Origin: UBA6168 sp041741095
GTDB lineage: Bacteria; Bacteroidota; Bacteroidia; Chitinophagales; Saprospiraceae
Assembly (NCBI GenBank): GCA_041741095.1
Contig: JBGSKQ010000138.1
Coordinates: 1-64,000, forward strand
Length of the DNA stretch: 64,000 nt
Direction of reading: 5' to 3'
A program made the translations under genes and the position numbers. Below are positions 26,192-35,954 of the stretch, in pieces. The notes below the pieces were generated by a model. The model saw only the letters and a program-made list of their open reading frames with translations. It did not search any database and was not told where the DNA came from. Position 1 is the stretch's first letter; each line of letters opens with the position of its first letter.

Positions 26192-29100
26192 ATGAAATTT
26201 AAACATATCCTTTCCATCCTCTTCTCCCTTTCCTTCCTCCATCATGCCCATGCCACCGTCATATACGTCAACGCCAACGTGCAGGGCGGCAACCTGGACG
26301 GCAGCTCCTGGGAAAACGCCTTCCCCTGGCTGCCCCCGGCCCTGGCCGCCGCCAACCATGGCGACAGCATCTGGGTGGCGCAGGTCACCTACCTGACCAA
26401 CCCCTTCGGCAGCTCCCGCTTCGTGTCCTTTGTCCTGAAGGACGGCGTCAGGGTCTTCGGCGGCTTCGACGGCACCGAGAGCTCGCTAGCGGGGCGGGAC
26501 TGGCAGGCCAACACCACCATCCTGAGCGGGGACATCGGCGTGCAGGGCGACAGCACGGACAACTCCTACAACGTGGTGTACTGCGCCGCAGCGGACACCA
26601 CCACCCTGCTGGACGGCTTCACCGTCACCGGGGGCAACGCCGACCTGGACAGCGCCCCCACCGACCAGCGAGGCAAGAACGGCGGTGGCCTGTACCTGGC
26701 CAGCGCCCCGCCAAACGGCCCGGCAAGGCCCCGCATCGCCAACTGCCGCTTCCTGGGCAACCACGCCCTGGTGAAGGGCGGCGGCCTGTTTATGCGCTCG
26801 GTGCTGGGCCACGAGGCCACGCCTATCATCGCCAATTGCGTGTTCGAGGGGAACAGCGCCATGAACGGGGGTGGGGTTTACAAAAAAGGGGGCAGCACCT
26901 CGCACGAAATGCTCGTGGAGAATTGCCGCTTCCTGGGCAACTACGCCGAAAGGGGGGGCGGCTTTTGCTTCGAAAACGACGAAGGAGAAAAGGACGTATT
27001 CCTTTTGGGTTGCGGGTTCGTCGGCAATCATGGCCCCATATTAGGAGGGGCTGTTTATTATGAAGAAACCAACTTAGAGGCCAAACTACAGATTCACGAT
27101 TGCATTTTCCATCAAAACTTGACAGGTGTAACTGGGGAGGGCAGCGCTGTCGCATTTTTTAATTTTTTATTTTCACTTGGGCATGAAACCGGGCTGGTAA
27201 TTGATGGCTGTAGGTTCATTGAAAACCATGGTGTACCTAACGGTACCATTTTCACATACGGCAGAGGGATAGAAATTAGGAATTCCGAATTTATTTCGAA
27301 TTCTGCGATATTACCACAAGGAAATCCGACTATAGGTGTAGGCACCTGCTTCTCAGTTAATGATGGCTCCTTAAATGTTCAAAACTGTATTTTTTATAAT
27401 TCAATAGGAGACCAACCGAGTGGAGCATTTATCGAAGACACATTTGACGACAGCATAAAAGCGACTATTACTAATTCTATTTTTTTATCCAATAAAGCCT
27501 CCGATCATATGATTGAATTCTATGGGACTAATGCTATGTTAAATTTAAACAATTGCATATTTTGGGACAACTTATATGGAACAGAAGAAAAATTGATTGG
27601 GGTGAACAACGGTGATCTCACCATCTCCCACTGCCTCGTTGACGTTCCCGACTGCGCAGCCATTGCCGAAGACCCCGTAACCTGCGGCCCCGGCATGATC
27701 TACCTCCAAGACCCCCTCTTCCTCGACACCGCCGCCCACGATTTCCGCCTCCAACCCTGCTCCCCCGCCCGCAACGCCGGCAACAACGACATCGTCAACC
27801 AATTCGGCATCGCCACCGATCTCGACGGCAATCCTCGCATACTCGAAGGCACCGTGGATATGGGCGCCTACGAAACAGCAGAATATGCCGTCAGCCTCAA
27901 CAGTGTCAGCGAACCCGCTTGTGCGGGCGAAAGCAGCGGCAGCATGGTCATTGATGTGCTGTCCGGCTGCGAACCCTTTACGGTGGATTTGGGCGGTGCA
28001 AGCACCGTGTCGGCGTCCACTCCGGTCGTGCTGCAAAATTTCCCCGCCGGGACCTACAACATCAACATCATTGACGCACAGGGGCGGGAATCAAGCATAA
28101 AGGTAAACATCGGGCAGCCCCCGGCGCTCAGTGCCGATGCGGTGGTCACTGATGTTTCCTGCGCCGATGGCACGGCAGGCTCGGCACTGGCAGCGGCCAG
28201 CGGCGGCACTCCCTTGGCCGGTGGCAGTTATGTTTTTATCTGGAGCAGCGGCGCAAGCGGCCCCGTGCTCGGCAACCTGCTGCCCGGTAGCTATACGCTG
28301 CTGGTGAAGGACTCGCTGGGCTGCATGGCGGTTGATTCCTTTGTTGTCGGAGTGGTCGGCGGTCTGGAACTCATGGGCGGCAGCACTGGCGTCACCTGCT
28401 ACGGGGATGCGGACGGCAGCGCCACCGCTTCCCCGCAAAACGGCACCGCACCCTTTGACTGGCTCTGGGACAATGGCCAAAGCCTCGACAGTATCGCTGC
28501 GCTCGGCGGCGGCACCTATTCCGTGACGGTGACGGACGCCCTGGGCTGCAGCGGCGAGTTGGAATTGCTGGTCGCAGAGCCTGATTCCCTGCTGCTCGAA
28601 CTGCTGGCCCCAGCTTTGGTTTGTTTTGGCGAAATGGGGGCAACGGCGGCGGCTGTCCCGACGGGCGGCACGGCCCCTTACTCCTTCCTCTGGGCCAATG
28701 GCGGGATGGATTCCCTCCTCACCGGTATCGGTGCCGGACTGTACCAGGTCAGCGTCACCGATGCCAATGGCTGCGCCGTGGAAGGGGAGGCCGAAATTGC
28801 GGAAACCCCGCCTTTTGCCCTCCTTTTTGACAGCCTAAACGCCACTGGGCCGCAAGTGGCCAACGGTGCCATCCTGGTCAACGAGATCACGGGAGGAGAG
28901 CCGCCCTACGACTTCCTTTGGAGCAACGGCAGCACCGGGCAATCGCTGGAAAACGTGCCGCCTGGCGACTACTCCCTGACGGTGACGGATGCCCTCGGCT
29001 GCATCTACGAGTTTATATTCACCGTGGACTTTGAAGTGGCCACCCGCCAGGTGCTTGAAAATGGCTTGGCCGTGGAGCTGTTCCCCAACCCAACCGCTGC

Positions 29101-29320
29101 CAGAGGGCAAGTGGTGCTGCGTTTTACCCATGACAAACAGGAAACCATCACGGCCCGCCTGGTCAACGGCATCGGCCAAACCTGCCACCAGGAACGGTTG
29201 ATTGTACTGCCGGGTGAAAGTACCCAAACCTTCCAAGCGCCCGCTGCGCCGGGTGTTTACTGGCTGTTTTTGGAAAATATAGATGGCAAAAGGGTGGGGA
29301 TGAAGCTGGTGGTGATTTGA
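26192..29320 (+). CDS. Secreted parallel beta-helix protein with SprB-like repeats and T9SS sorting domain
   Basis: The ATG at 26192 begins a signal peptide (MKFKHILSILFSLSFLHHAHA); a reading from the GTG at 26135 would start within the hairpin. Residues about 20-560 look like a right-handed beta-helix (NANVQGGNLDGSSWENAF start; repeated NCxFxGN and GGGxY/L units), ending in a typical DLDGNPRILEGTVDMGAYE. Next come Ig-like SprB repeats (about 565-950) with LWDNG/LWANG/LWSNG and VTVTDALGC motifs. A type A T9SS domain (LFPNPTAARGQ to GVYWLFLE) closes the 1042 residues. It is likely a surface adhesin or glycan-binding protein. Composition is mosaic: the start and end are GC-rich and 27060-27620 is AT-rich. 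Confidence 0.85.
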   Translation: MKFKHILSILFSLSFLHHAHATVIYVNANVQGGNLDGSSWENAFPWLPPALAAANHGDSIWVAQVTYLTNPFGSSRFVSFVLKDGVRVFGGFDGTESSLAGRDWQANTTILSGDIGVQGDSTDNSYNVVYCAAADTTTLLDGFTVTGGNADLDSAPTDQRGKNGGGLYLASAPPNGPARPRIANCRFLGNHALVKGGGLFMRSVLGHEATPIIANCVFEGNSAMNGGGVYKKGGSTSHEMLVENCRFLGNYAERGGGFCFENDEGEKDVFLLGCGFVGNHGPILGGAVYYEETNLEAKLQIHDCIFHQNLTGVTGEGSAVAFFNFLFSLGHETGLVIDGCRFIENHGVPNGTIFTYGRGIEIRNSEFISNSAILPQGNPTIGVGTCFSVNDGSLNVQNCIFYNSIGDQPSGAFIEDTFDDSIKATITNSIFLSNKASDHMIEFYGTNAMLNLNNCIFWDNLYGTEEKLIGVNNGDLTISHCLVDVPDCAAIAEDPVTCGPGMIYLQDPLFLDTAAHDFRLQPCSPARNAGNNDIVNQFGIATDLDGNPRILEGTVDMGAYETAEYAVSLNSVSEPACAGESSGSMVIDVLSGCEPFTVDLGGASTVSASTPVVLQNFPAGTYNINIIDAQGRESSIKVNIGQPPALSADAVVTDVSCADGTAGSALAAASGGTPLAGGSYVFIWSSGASGPVLGNLLPGSYTLLVKDSLGCMAVDSFVVGVVGGLELMGGSTGVTCYGDADGSATASPQNGTAPFDWLWDNGQSLDSIAALGGGTYSVTVTDALGCSGELELLVAEPDSLLLELLAPALVCFGEMGATAAAVPTGGTAPYSFLWANGGMDSLLTGIGAGLYQVSVTDANGCAVEGEAEIAETPPFALLFDSLNATGPQVANGAILVNEITGGEPPYDFLWSNGSTGQSLENVPPGDYSLTVTDALGCIYEFIFTVDFEVATRQVLENGLAVELFPNPTAARGQVVLRFTHDKQETITARLVNGIGQTCHQERLIVLPGESTQTFQAPAAPGVYWLFLENIDGKRVGMKLVVI

Positions 29321-29362
29321 ATTTTCCCTATTGCCACGGATTCTCCCATTTTTTTCGAATTG

Positions 29363-31091
29363 CTATGGGAATTGCTTCAATAAAGTAATTTCACCAGATA
29401 AAATATGCTTGTTCCCCAAAAGCAGGTTTTTATATTTTAGCAAATAAACATAAACGCCTTCTTGTGCAGGTTTCCCGTTTTTATTGCCATCCCAAGCAAA
29501 AGGAATAGTATTGGTTTCAAATACTATTCCTCCCCAACGATTAAATATTAGCAATTCTTCCAGTGCTGTATCTTGGCCATATATTTCAAATAAATCGTTG
29601 ATTAAGTCATTATTTGGACTAAAAGCATTAGGAATATAAAGCGCTATTTGACAATCCTTGAAAAATATATTGATTTCATCTTCCAGTTGGCAATTTTCTA
29701 TTGTGGCAGTCACACTATATGAGCCTCTATCGTTAATTTCCCGGCTGGGGCCTTCAAATCCGTCTTTCCAATGATACTGGCTTGCGCCTTGCACAAAAGC
29801 ATTCAATGTAAGGGAAAACTGCTCGCACAATGATGGGGGAAGGAGGCACCGCCTGGCCAAAACAAAAATCTACCAACGTTACATTTGTCGGCAAGCTGAA
29901 ACCTTCGACAAATGTGTCAGGCACCCAGTCAAATGATGTCCATGCCTGGCCAATGGATTCCATCACGAATTCACCAATATTGAAACAACGCCGATCCATT
30001 GGGCAATCCTGCACATCGCCAATGGAATCGGTCAGTGTTATGCTTGTAGCCCAAAGGGAGTTTTGCAAATAATTGGTAGCGGCGGCTATTCCTCCCGTTC
30101 CATTTGCTCTATTGTACCCAATGCCGAATTGAGAACTGGATATATCCCTTGTCCACAAAAATTCTCCATTACCGTCCATTTTAATAATGGAATTATTTTC
30201 CTCGTCAATATTTGTATAAAAAACAACGCCTTCATCAGCGGCCACCCTGGCTTCATAACCATAAACATAGGCTGTTAAAGGAAATGACTTTGCCCAAACG
30301 AATTCGCCTAAATTATTGATCCTTAATACAATTTGTGTATTCTCTGATACAATTTTCCCAGTCAATAATAGGTCGCCATTTGAAAAATCATCAACCGACC
30401 AAAAAAAGGCATCTTGAAAGGCTTTTGTCCAAACAGGAAAGCCCAAGGGGCTGATTTTCATGACGACCCCAGCATCTTTATTTGGAAATGGAGCGTTGGA
30501 GCCGCCGGCCAAAATATAATTCCCATCTTGAGCCACTCCAACTGTCACAGAAAAATCGTCGCCGCCACCGTCATAGGCTTTCAACCACAACAGCTCCCCG
30601 TCAGAACTTACTTTAGAGCATTTAAAATCACCAAAAAACTCACTTTGGCTCACCAAAAATCCCCCATCGGGTGTTTGGGCAATTTTATTGGGGGAATAGC
30701 TCACCGTAAAACCCAAGCGTACATCCCAGACTTTTTGGCCCTGCCCGTTGAATTTTACCAATACTTTCGACAATTCTGGCAAGTTGGCATCCACTTTTAC
30801 ATAGTACAAGGCAACAGCCCCACCGTCGTTGGTCAATACAATATCCTGGATTTTTGACCATTGAAAGCCTTCGTAGCGGCTGGCCCAAACCAAAATTCCA
30901 TTTTCATCCAGTTTGATAAGGCTGGAAACATCTTGGCTTGCGTTAAAATCGCCGATACCGAAACCCAAACCGCTTTTGTAGTCGAAAGCCTGTAGCTCAA
31001 AGCCGTTGTGTTGCAATTTTTTGTGAAACGAGTTTTGGGCAGAAAGGGCAAGGCATAGCAAAGACATGCCAAGAGAAAGCAAATTTTTCAT
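29363..31091 (-). pseudogene. T9SS type B (gliding-motility-associated C-terminal) surface protein, interrupted by a one-base frameshift
   Basis: Two overlapping frames make one gene. The first (29754-31091) gives a signal peptide (MKNLLSLGMSLLCLALSAQ) and about 400 residues of repeat-like beta-propeller-type sequence (DGGFLVSQSEFFGDF, DGNYILAGGSN), then ends in nonsense after QAVPPSPIIV. The second (29363-29860) continues with LCEQFSLTLNAFVQGASQYH and a type B sorting domain (YIPNAFSPNNDLINDLFEIY to GVYVYLLKYKN). Removing one base from the G5 run at 29835-29839 (C5 on the coding strand) joins them as one protein of about 576 residues. It may be a true mutation, phase variation or a sequencing error. 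If real, the passenger loses its T9SS signal. Confidence 0.8.
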
Positions 31092-31277
31092 AGCTATATA
31101 TTTTTTGATGAGAGAATAAAAACGGCAATAAAACCCTTGATTAAGTCATTGTCAAGTTCAATCTTCAAGTTTGTCAGCCGCAAACACAAAACCAACCAAA
31201 TTAACCCACTACCAAACCAGGGATAGGGGTTTATTAGCCCAGAATTCATTGTAAGTTTGGAACACAATCAAAGCACC

Positions 31278-32849
31278 ATGAAAAAACTGACCTGGCTCCA
31301 CCTGCTTGCCGCCTTCGTTTTGGCGAAAATCCTGCTTCACCTTTATGTCAACAGCCAGTGGTCGTTCCACCGGGACGAGTTGCTCTACCTGGCACTCGGC
31401 AGGCACCTGGATTGGGGCTATGCCTCCGTGCCGCCCAATATTGGCTTTTGGGGCTGGCTCGGCGGCCAGGTGATGGGCGGCGGGGTAGGTGCGGTTCGGC
31501 TCATCGCCACGCTTTTCGGTACAGGTACTGTGGTGCTGACGGCGCTCATGGCGAAAGAAATGCTCCCGGTGGACGAGCAAGGAAATAAGGGGAAATTTGC
31601 AGTCGTGCTCATTGGTTTGTCGGGTTTGCTGTGCGGGGCCTTTTTGCGCCCTTGTATGTTGTTCATGCCGGTGGTATTTGATATTTTTTACTGGGCCTTG
31701 CTGTCCTGGCTTTTTTTAAAATATATCAACACGCAAAAAAGCGCATGGCTGCTGTGGTTTGGCGCAGTGGCGGGCCTGGGTTTGCTCAACAAATATTCCG
31801 TGCTCATCTTTCTTTTTGGCATGTTGCCGGGCCTGCTGTTCACGGTACAACGGCGCATTTTCGCCCTAAAAAAATTCTACCTCGCCACAGGGCTTGCCCT
31901 GCTCGTTTTTTTGCCCAACATCCTTTGGCAAGCAGCGCATCAGTTCCCTGTGTTCCGGCACATGGGCGATTTGGCGGCCACGCAGTTTGTACACGTTTCG
32001 CTGGGCAGTTTTTTCATGGATCAAGTGCTGTTTTTTCTTCCGGCGCTGCTGGTCTGGCTGCCCGGCCTGGCTTTTTTGTTGTTTGGTAAACAGGCTTCCC
32101 GCTGGCGCATGTTCGGCTGGATGTACCTCTCAGTGCTGGCCGTGCTGCTCTTTTTTAGTGCCAAAAGCTATTACTCGCTGGGCGCTTTCCCGGTGCTGAT
32201 AGCTGCCGGGGCGGCCTGGTGGGAAAGCTGGACGGCAGGACGGAGGCGCTGGCTGCGCATTTTGTTGCCCATCCAAATGGTGGCTGTCGGGATGATAACT
32301 TTTCCGGCTTCTTTGCCCCTTTTTCCGCCCGAACAGGAGGCGGATTTTATAAAAAACATGGCCAGCGTACCGGGGATGCAGGATGTGCTGCGCTGGGAAG
32401 ACGGCAATTTTTACGCCCTGCCGCAAGACTTTGCCGACATGATCGGTTGGGAAGAATTGGCTGATGCGGTGGGCCAGGCTTGGCAAAATCTTCCCGACAA
32501 ATCCACCGCCGCCATCTATGCCGAAAACTACGGCCAGGCGGGGGCCATCGAGCATTTTGGCAAAAAATACGATGTGCCGCAGGTGCTCAGTTTTAGCGAC
32601 AATTACCGCTATTGGCTGCCCGATTCCTTGCCTTCAGGTTTCCATACTTTGCTTTACGTGAACGACGAACTGGGTGACGACATGCTCGGCTTTTTTGAAA
32701 CAATAGAAAAAGTATGGGAACTGGATATGCCGCTTTCCAGGCAGCATGGCAACCAGCTTTATTTGTGCCAAGGCCCGACCCCGGCCTTTTTTGAGCGCAT
32801 CAACGCTGCGATTGTTGCTGCGAAAAATGAGCAAGTGATTGCGGAATAG
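31278..32849 (+). CDS. Glycosyltransferase family 39 (ArnT/PMT-like) membrane protein
   Basis: Transfers a sugar from a polyprenyl-phosphate donor on the outer face of the inner membrane. The N-terminal region has the family's acidic motif FHRDELLYLALGRHLDWGY in the first external loop, and roughly ten hydrophobic helices follow. The last 170 residues are soluble and probably periplasmic. An ATG at 31278 (523 residues) is preferred; a TTG seven codons upstream is possible. The acceptor (lipid or protein) is unknown. It stands apart from other glycan genes. Confidence 0.87.
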   Translation: MKKLTWLHLLAAFVLAKILLHLYVNSQWSFHRDELLYLALGRHLDWGYASVPPNIGFWGWLGGQVMGGGVGAVRLIATLFGTGTVVLTALMAKEMLPVDEQGNKGKFAVVLIGLSGLLCGAFLRPCMLFMPVVFDIFYWALLSWLFLKYINTQKSAWLLWFGAVAGLGLLNKYSVLIFLFGMLPGLLFTVQRRIFALKKFYLATGLALLVFLPNILWQAAHQFPVFRHMGDLAATQFVHVSLGSFFMDQVLFFLPALLVWLPGLAFLLFGKQASRWRMFGWMYLSVLAVLLFFSAKSYYSLGAFPVLIAAGAAWWESWTAGRRRWLRILLPIQMVAVGMITFPASLPLFPPEQEADFIKNMASVPGMQDVLRWEDGNFYALPQDFADMIGWEELADAVGQAWQNLPDKSTAAIYAENYGQAGAIEHFGKKYDVPQVLSFSDNYRYWLPDSLPSGFHTLLYVNDELGDDMLGFFETIEKVWELDMPLSRQHGNQLYLCQGPTPAFFERINAAIVAAKNEQVIAE

Positions 32850-32985
32850 ATTTTTGTAAAAATCCACGCCCACCCAACACGGCCCAAATTTAATTCCCAC
32901 CTTTGCGGCTCATTTTAAATCACTGGTTTACAGTTGGATACCGGACGATTGGATTCGGCATTCGGCAAAACCTCAAATAAATTCT

Positions 32986-33414
32986 ATGGCAAATCTTGCT
33001 AAAATCTCAATCGTCCTTGCCTTTTTTGCCTTTTCCTGTGGCAGCAACCCGCCGCAAGACAAATACGAGGCGATGGCCAAAGACCTCTGCACCTGCATGA
33101 GGCCGATGATGGAACTCCAAACAGAAATGATGCAAATGCTCAGCGGTGGAGATGAAGCCGCTATGGCTTCCCTCATGGAAAAAGCCCAAAAAGTAAATTC
33201 GGAAGGGGAAGCTTGTGTGGCCGAACTGGAAAAAAAACATGGCACCATTGAAGGCGAAGAAGAGGAAGCCAAAGCGATGGAAGCCCTCCGCAAGACCTGC
33301 CCGGACATCGTGGCAGCTATGGAGCAATCGGCAAACCCTGGCATGATGGAAGGCGATATGCCGCCTATGGAAGAAGGCATGGATGAAATGCCTATGGATA
33401 CTTCGGCGGAATAA
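32986..33414 (+). CDS. Small Met/Glu-rich putative lipoprotein
   Basis: The N-terminus ISIVLAFFAFSC is a probable lipoprotein signal with Cys18, followed by GSNPPQDKYEAM. The mature 125 residues are mostly helical, with CTCMRPMMELQ and a later Cys pair, and end in an unusual Met/Glu/Pro tail (GMMEGDMPPMEEGMDEMPM). Methionine and cysteine richness could suggest metal binding, but that is speculation. I recognise no family. A strong hairpin lies 20 bp after the stop. Confidence 0.68.
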   Translation: MANLAKISIVLAFFAFSCGSNPPQDKYEAMAKDLCTCMRPMMELQTEMMQMLSGGDEAAMASLMEKAQKVNSEGEACVAELEKKHGTIEGEEEEAKAMEALRKTCPDIVAAMEQSANPGMMEGDMPPMEEGMDEMPMDTSAE

Positions 33415-33434
33415 ATTGCCTAAAAAAATATAAT

Positions 33435-33476
33435 AACGGCCATTGCAAAGGGCAGCCCAGCCCCGCAATGGCCGTT
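33435..33476. terminator. Hairpin terminator between convergent genes
   Basis: A perfect 12-bp stem (33435-33446 with 33465-33476) and 18-nt loop, with a T-rich stretch after it. It lies between the small lipoprotein gene and the retropepsin-like gene. Confidence 0.8.
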
Positions 33477-33494
33477 TGTGTTTTTAAAATACCG

Positions 33495-34466
33495 CTATTG
33501 CCTTTCTTTGCTGGCTTCCAATATTTTCAGTTCATCCTCTTTGGCCAGTTCGCCCAATGCATCTTCCCACACATAGATTTTTTTGCTGCGGTAATTGAAG
33601 GCCAGTTTCCGTTCCTTCAAAAAAGGCATCCCAAGTATGCCATCCAGGCCGACGTTCAAATAATCGTTCAGTTCGCCCATATTGGCGATAACCATTTGGT
33701 GGTCTTCTTTTTTCCAATGCCCAAAACACAGGTTCTTGATCCAGGCACGGGGGCAGGATTTGTGCTGGTTTTTAATGCCCCGCACGGTTAAATTTTTTTT
33801 CGGATCAAGGTCTATTTTGCCCTTCACCAATTTCTTTTGCAAAACGTTTGCTTCTGCGCCCGTGTCAATGCCCAGCCTTATTTTTTTGCCCTCCAGTTCG
33901 GCCATGATATAGGGGAAATGGCCGCTCATTTTCAATTCCAAAGAGTCGGTCAACTGATAGTAGGTATTGCCGCACATCCTTGTCCCTTTTTTGTCAACAG
34001 GTGAAAATAGGGCATGTTGTTTTTCAAAATCAAGCATCACCTCCATCTCGTTGAACACTGGGTAACCAATGATGCCGTGGATAGGGATGCCCTTTATCCT
34101 TTCCAAATTGGCGAGGTCAATCACCAAGGCCATTTGCTTTTCCAGCGTCAAGCTGTACATGGTCAACTCTTTGACAATCAAATGCTTGGCCCTGCTCAAC
34201 TCCCCGTGGAAGTCGGCTACGGACTGTTTCAGCCAGGACACTTCCATGCCTTTGAAATATTTTCCGTTCAAAATCAGGCTGGGGCAACCCGTGTCGAGGA
34301 TAAAATTGCCCGAAATACCGTCCAGCGTAGCCTGGGCGATGATGGTGTTCCCCGCCAATTCAAATGGTACCAAATAAGGTGCTTTTACGGGCTGTGCAAA
34401 GACAGCCTGCGTAAGCAGGAATGCAGCAAAAAAAAGGCGTAATGAGTTGTGCTCCATGACGTTCAT
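33495..34466 (-). CDS. Exported retropepsin-like aspartic protease
   Basis: A signal peptide (LRLFFAAFLLTQAVFAQ) is followed by two aspartic-protease-like half sites: FILDTGCPSLIL near residue 55 and LGIDTGAEANVL near residue 205. Each DTG is followed by a hydrophobic strand as in the pepsin/retropepsin fold. Having two DTG motifs in one chain suggests an internally paired active site. The C-terminal DGILGMPFLKERKLAFNYRS is also typical. Start is at 34466 or three codons later. The substrate is unknown; location is periplasm or outer surface. Confidence 0.82.
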   Translation of the reverse strand: MNVMEHNSLRLFFAAFLLTQAVFAQPVKAPYLVPFELAGNTIIAQATLDGISGNFILDTGCPSLILNGKYFKGMEVSWLKQSVADFHGELSRAKHLIVKELTMYSLTLEKQMALVIDLANLERIKGIPIHGIIGYPVFNEMEVMLDFEKQHALFSPVDKKGTRMCGNTYYQLTDSLELKMSGHFPYIMAELEGKKIRLGIDTGAEANVLQKKLVKGKIDLDPKKNLTVRGIKNQHKSCPRAWIKNLCFGHWKKEDHQMVIANMGELNDYLNVGLDGILGMPFLKERKLAFNYRSKKIYVWEDALGELAKEDELKILEASKERQ

Positions 34467-34860
34467 GTTTAAGTTGTTCGATGGCTAAAGCATTGAAGCA
34501 CAGCTTTTTAACACTAATTCAATAGAAATGCAGGCCCAGTCGCTGGGCACACAGTCTGTTCAAATTTGTTTGTTGAAATGCGCTTAGGAATAGCTTATGG
34601 AAACCCGGCTACCCTGTCCGGGCCAAGTAGTGAAGTAGTATGGAAAAATGACGCAGGGGAATGACATATTTGAAAAACAAGCGTTGCCTTTGGGAGGGAA
34701 ATGCAGCAAAATATGTCGGTGGTTCTACGTTTTGCAAAATATTTGCCAAAGAAAAGCAACCAATGTTAAGTTTTTAAAGCGGCAAGAATGCTTAGAAGCT
34801 GTTTGAATTTTGGCAACTGTTAAAACGCCTTATATTCACCGCCCAACAAATAGGAAATTC
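34467..34860. other. Divergent intergenic region
   Basis: About 390 bases without a gene. It holds a 6-bp-stem hairpin (34534-34548) and an 18-bp sequence (34794-34811) that recurs exactly at 48099-48116. Promoters for both neighbours should be here, but no strong match was found. Confidence 0.4.
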
Positions 34861-35700
34861 ATGGATTGGACCGCCCTGCTTATATACACCGGATTGGCAT
34901 ACTTGGCGCTTTGCCTAGTGTTCTATTTCACGCAGGACTTCTATTTTTTCAGGCCCGAAAGGCTACCCAAAAACTTCCAATACCGCTACCCTTTCCCTTT
35001 TGAAGAAGTGCATTTTGACATGGAAGATGGCGGCTACATCAATGGCCTGCACTTCAAAGTGCCGAACGCACGGGGCGTGGTCTATTACCTGAAGGGCAAC
35101 TCAAAAAGCGTAAAAGGCTGGGGAAAATTTGCCAAGGACTTCGTGAGCAAGGGCTATGATTTTTTCATGGTGGACTACCGGGGCATGGGCAAAAGCAGCG
35201 GTCGGCGCACCGAGGCGACCCTTTTCAACGACGCCCAGCACATCTACAAATGGCTGGAGGAAAAATACGGCGAAAGCCGCATCGTGCTGTACGGCCGCTC
35301 CATGGGCAGCGGCGTGGCGGCCCGCATTGCTTCCTGGAACAAGCCAAAAATGCTCATCCTCGACTCGCCGTATTTTAGTTTTATCCACCAGGTAAAAAGA
35401 TATGGGTTTATCCTCCCGCTGCGGTGGCTGCTGAAATATCACATCCGCAGCGACCAGTTTATCCGAAAAATAACAAGCCCCGTTTTCATCGTACACGGCA
35501 AAAAGGACAGGCTGATCCCATACAAACAAAGCGAAATGCTGCAAAAAGTGGCCCCGCATCATGTAAGGTTATTTCCAGTAGAACAGGCCGGCCACAACAA
35601 CCTGCCCGATTTTGCCGAGTACCACGAGTGGCTCTACGATGTGCTTAACGACGAAGCGCTTTTCGTAAAATGGGCAGCGGAAATGCGTTCGGCAGCATAG
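34861..35700 (+). CDS. Membrane-anchored alpha/beta hydrolase
   Basis: The ATG at 34861 opens a single N-terminal membrane helix (ALLIYTGLAYLALCLVFYF). The hydrolase domain follows, with VDYRGMGKSSGRR, nucleophile elbow YGRSMGSG (Ser near residue 151), LDSPYFSF and a late VHGKKDRLIPYKQSE with catalytic His in EQAGHNNLPDF. It resembles the BEM46/ABHD-like serine hydrolases, many of which are esterases of unknown natural substrate. The 279-residue length is normal for that group. An upstream TTG (34810) is possible but adds only non-hydrophobic residues. Followed by the tRNA-Gln gene on the same strand. Confidence 0.88.
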   Translation: MDWTALLIYTGLAYLALCLVFYFTQDFYFFRPERLPKNFQYRYPFPFEEVHFDMEDGGYINGLHFKVPNARGVVYYLKGNSKSVKGWGKFAKDFVSKGYDFFMVDYRGMGKSSGRRTEATLFNDAQHIYKWLEEKYGESRIVLYGRSMGSGVAARIASWNKPKMLILDSPYFSFIHQVKRYGFILPLRWLLKYHIRSDQFIRKITSPVFIVHGKKDRLIPYKQSEMLQKVAPHHVRLFPVEQAGHNNLPDFAEYHEWLYDVLNDEALFVKWAAEMRSAA

Positions 35701-35761
35701 CCCATTTTTTTTCAGATTCAATTTTTTTTAAAAAGGAACTTTTCAAAAATATAAAACTGTT

Positions 35762-35769
35762 TACCTTTG
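35762..35769 (+). promoter_or_regulatory. -7 box (TACCTTTG) for tRNA-Gln
   Basis: An exact TAnnTTTG match 29 bp upstream of the mature tRNA 5' end. The expected -33 region is T-rich but lacks an exact TTTG. Confidence 0.55.
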
Positions 35770-35798
35770 CCCCGCTTTTAAAGAAAGCAATTTTGGAA

Positions 35799-35870
35799 TG
35801 GCCTATGGTGTAATCGGTAACACAGCAGATTTTGGTTCTGTCGTTCAAGGTTCGAGTCCTTGTGGGCCAA
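35799..35870 (+). tRNA. tRNA-Gln (anticodon TTG)
   Basis: The acceptor stem TGGCCTA pairs with TGGGCCA. The anticodon stem GCAGA/TCTGT closes a 7-nt loop TTTTGGT with anticodon TTG (reads CAA, and CAG by wobble). The T-arm contains GTTCGAGTC. CCA is not encoded, since the sequence continues ACA. It has its own promoter box and terminator. Confidence 0.93.
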
Positions 35871-35879
35871 CAGAAAAAC

Positions 35880-35914
35880 AAGCCCTTGTGATGGTTTTCA
35901 CAGGGGCTTTTTTA
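35880..35914 (+). terminator. Terminator of tRNA-Gln
   Basis: A 12-bp stem, one G-T pair allowed (35880-35891 with 35898-35909), a short loop and a following T-run, 10 bp after the tRNA. Confidence 0.85.
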
Positions 35915-35954
35915 TTGCCCTGAATTTGGGCTATTTTTCCAAAAAAAATGCGCT

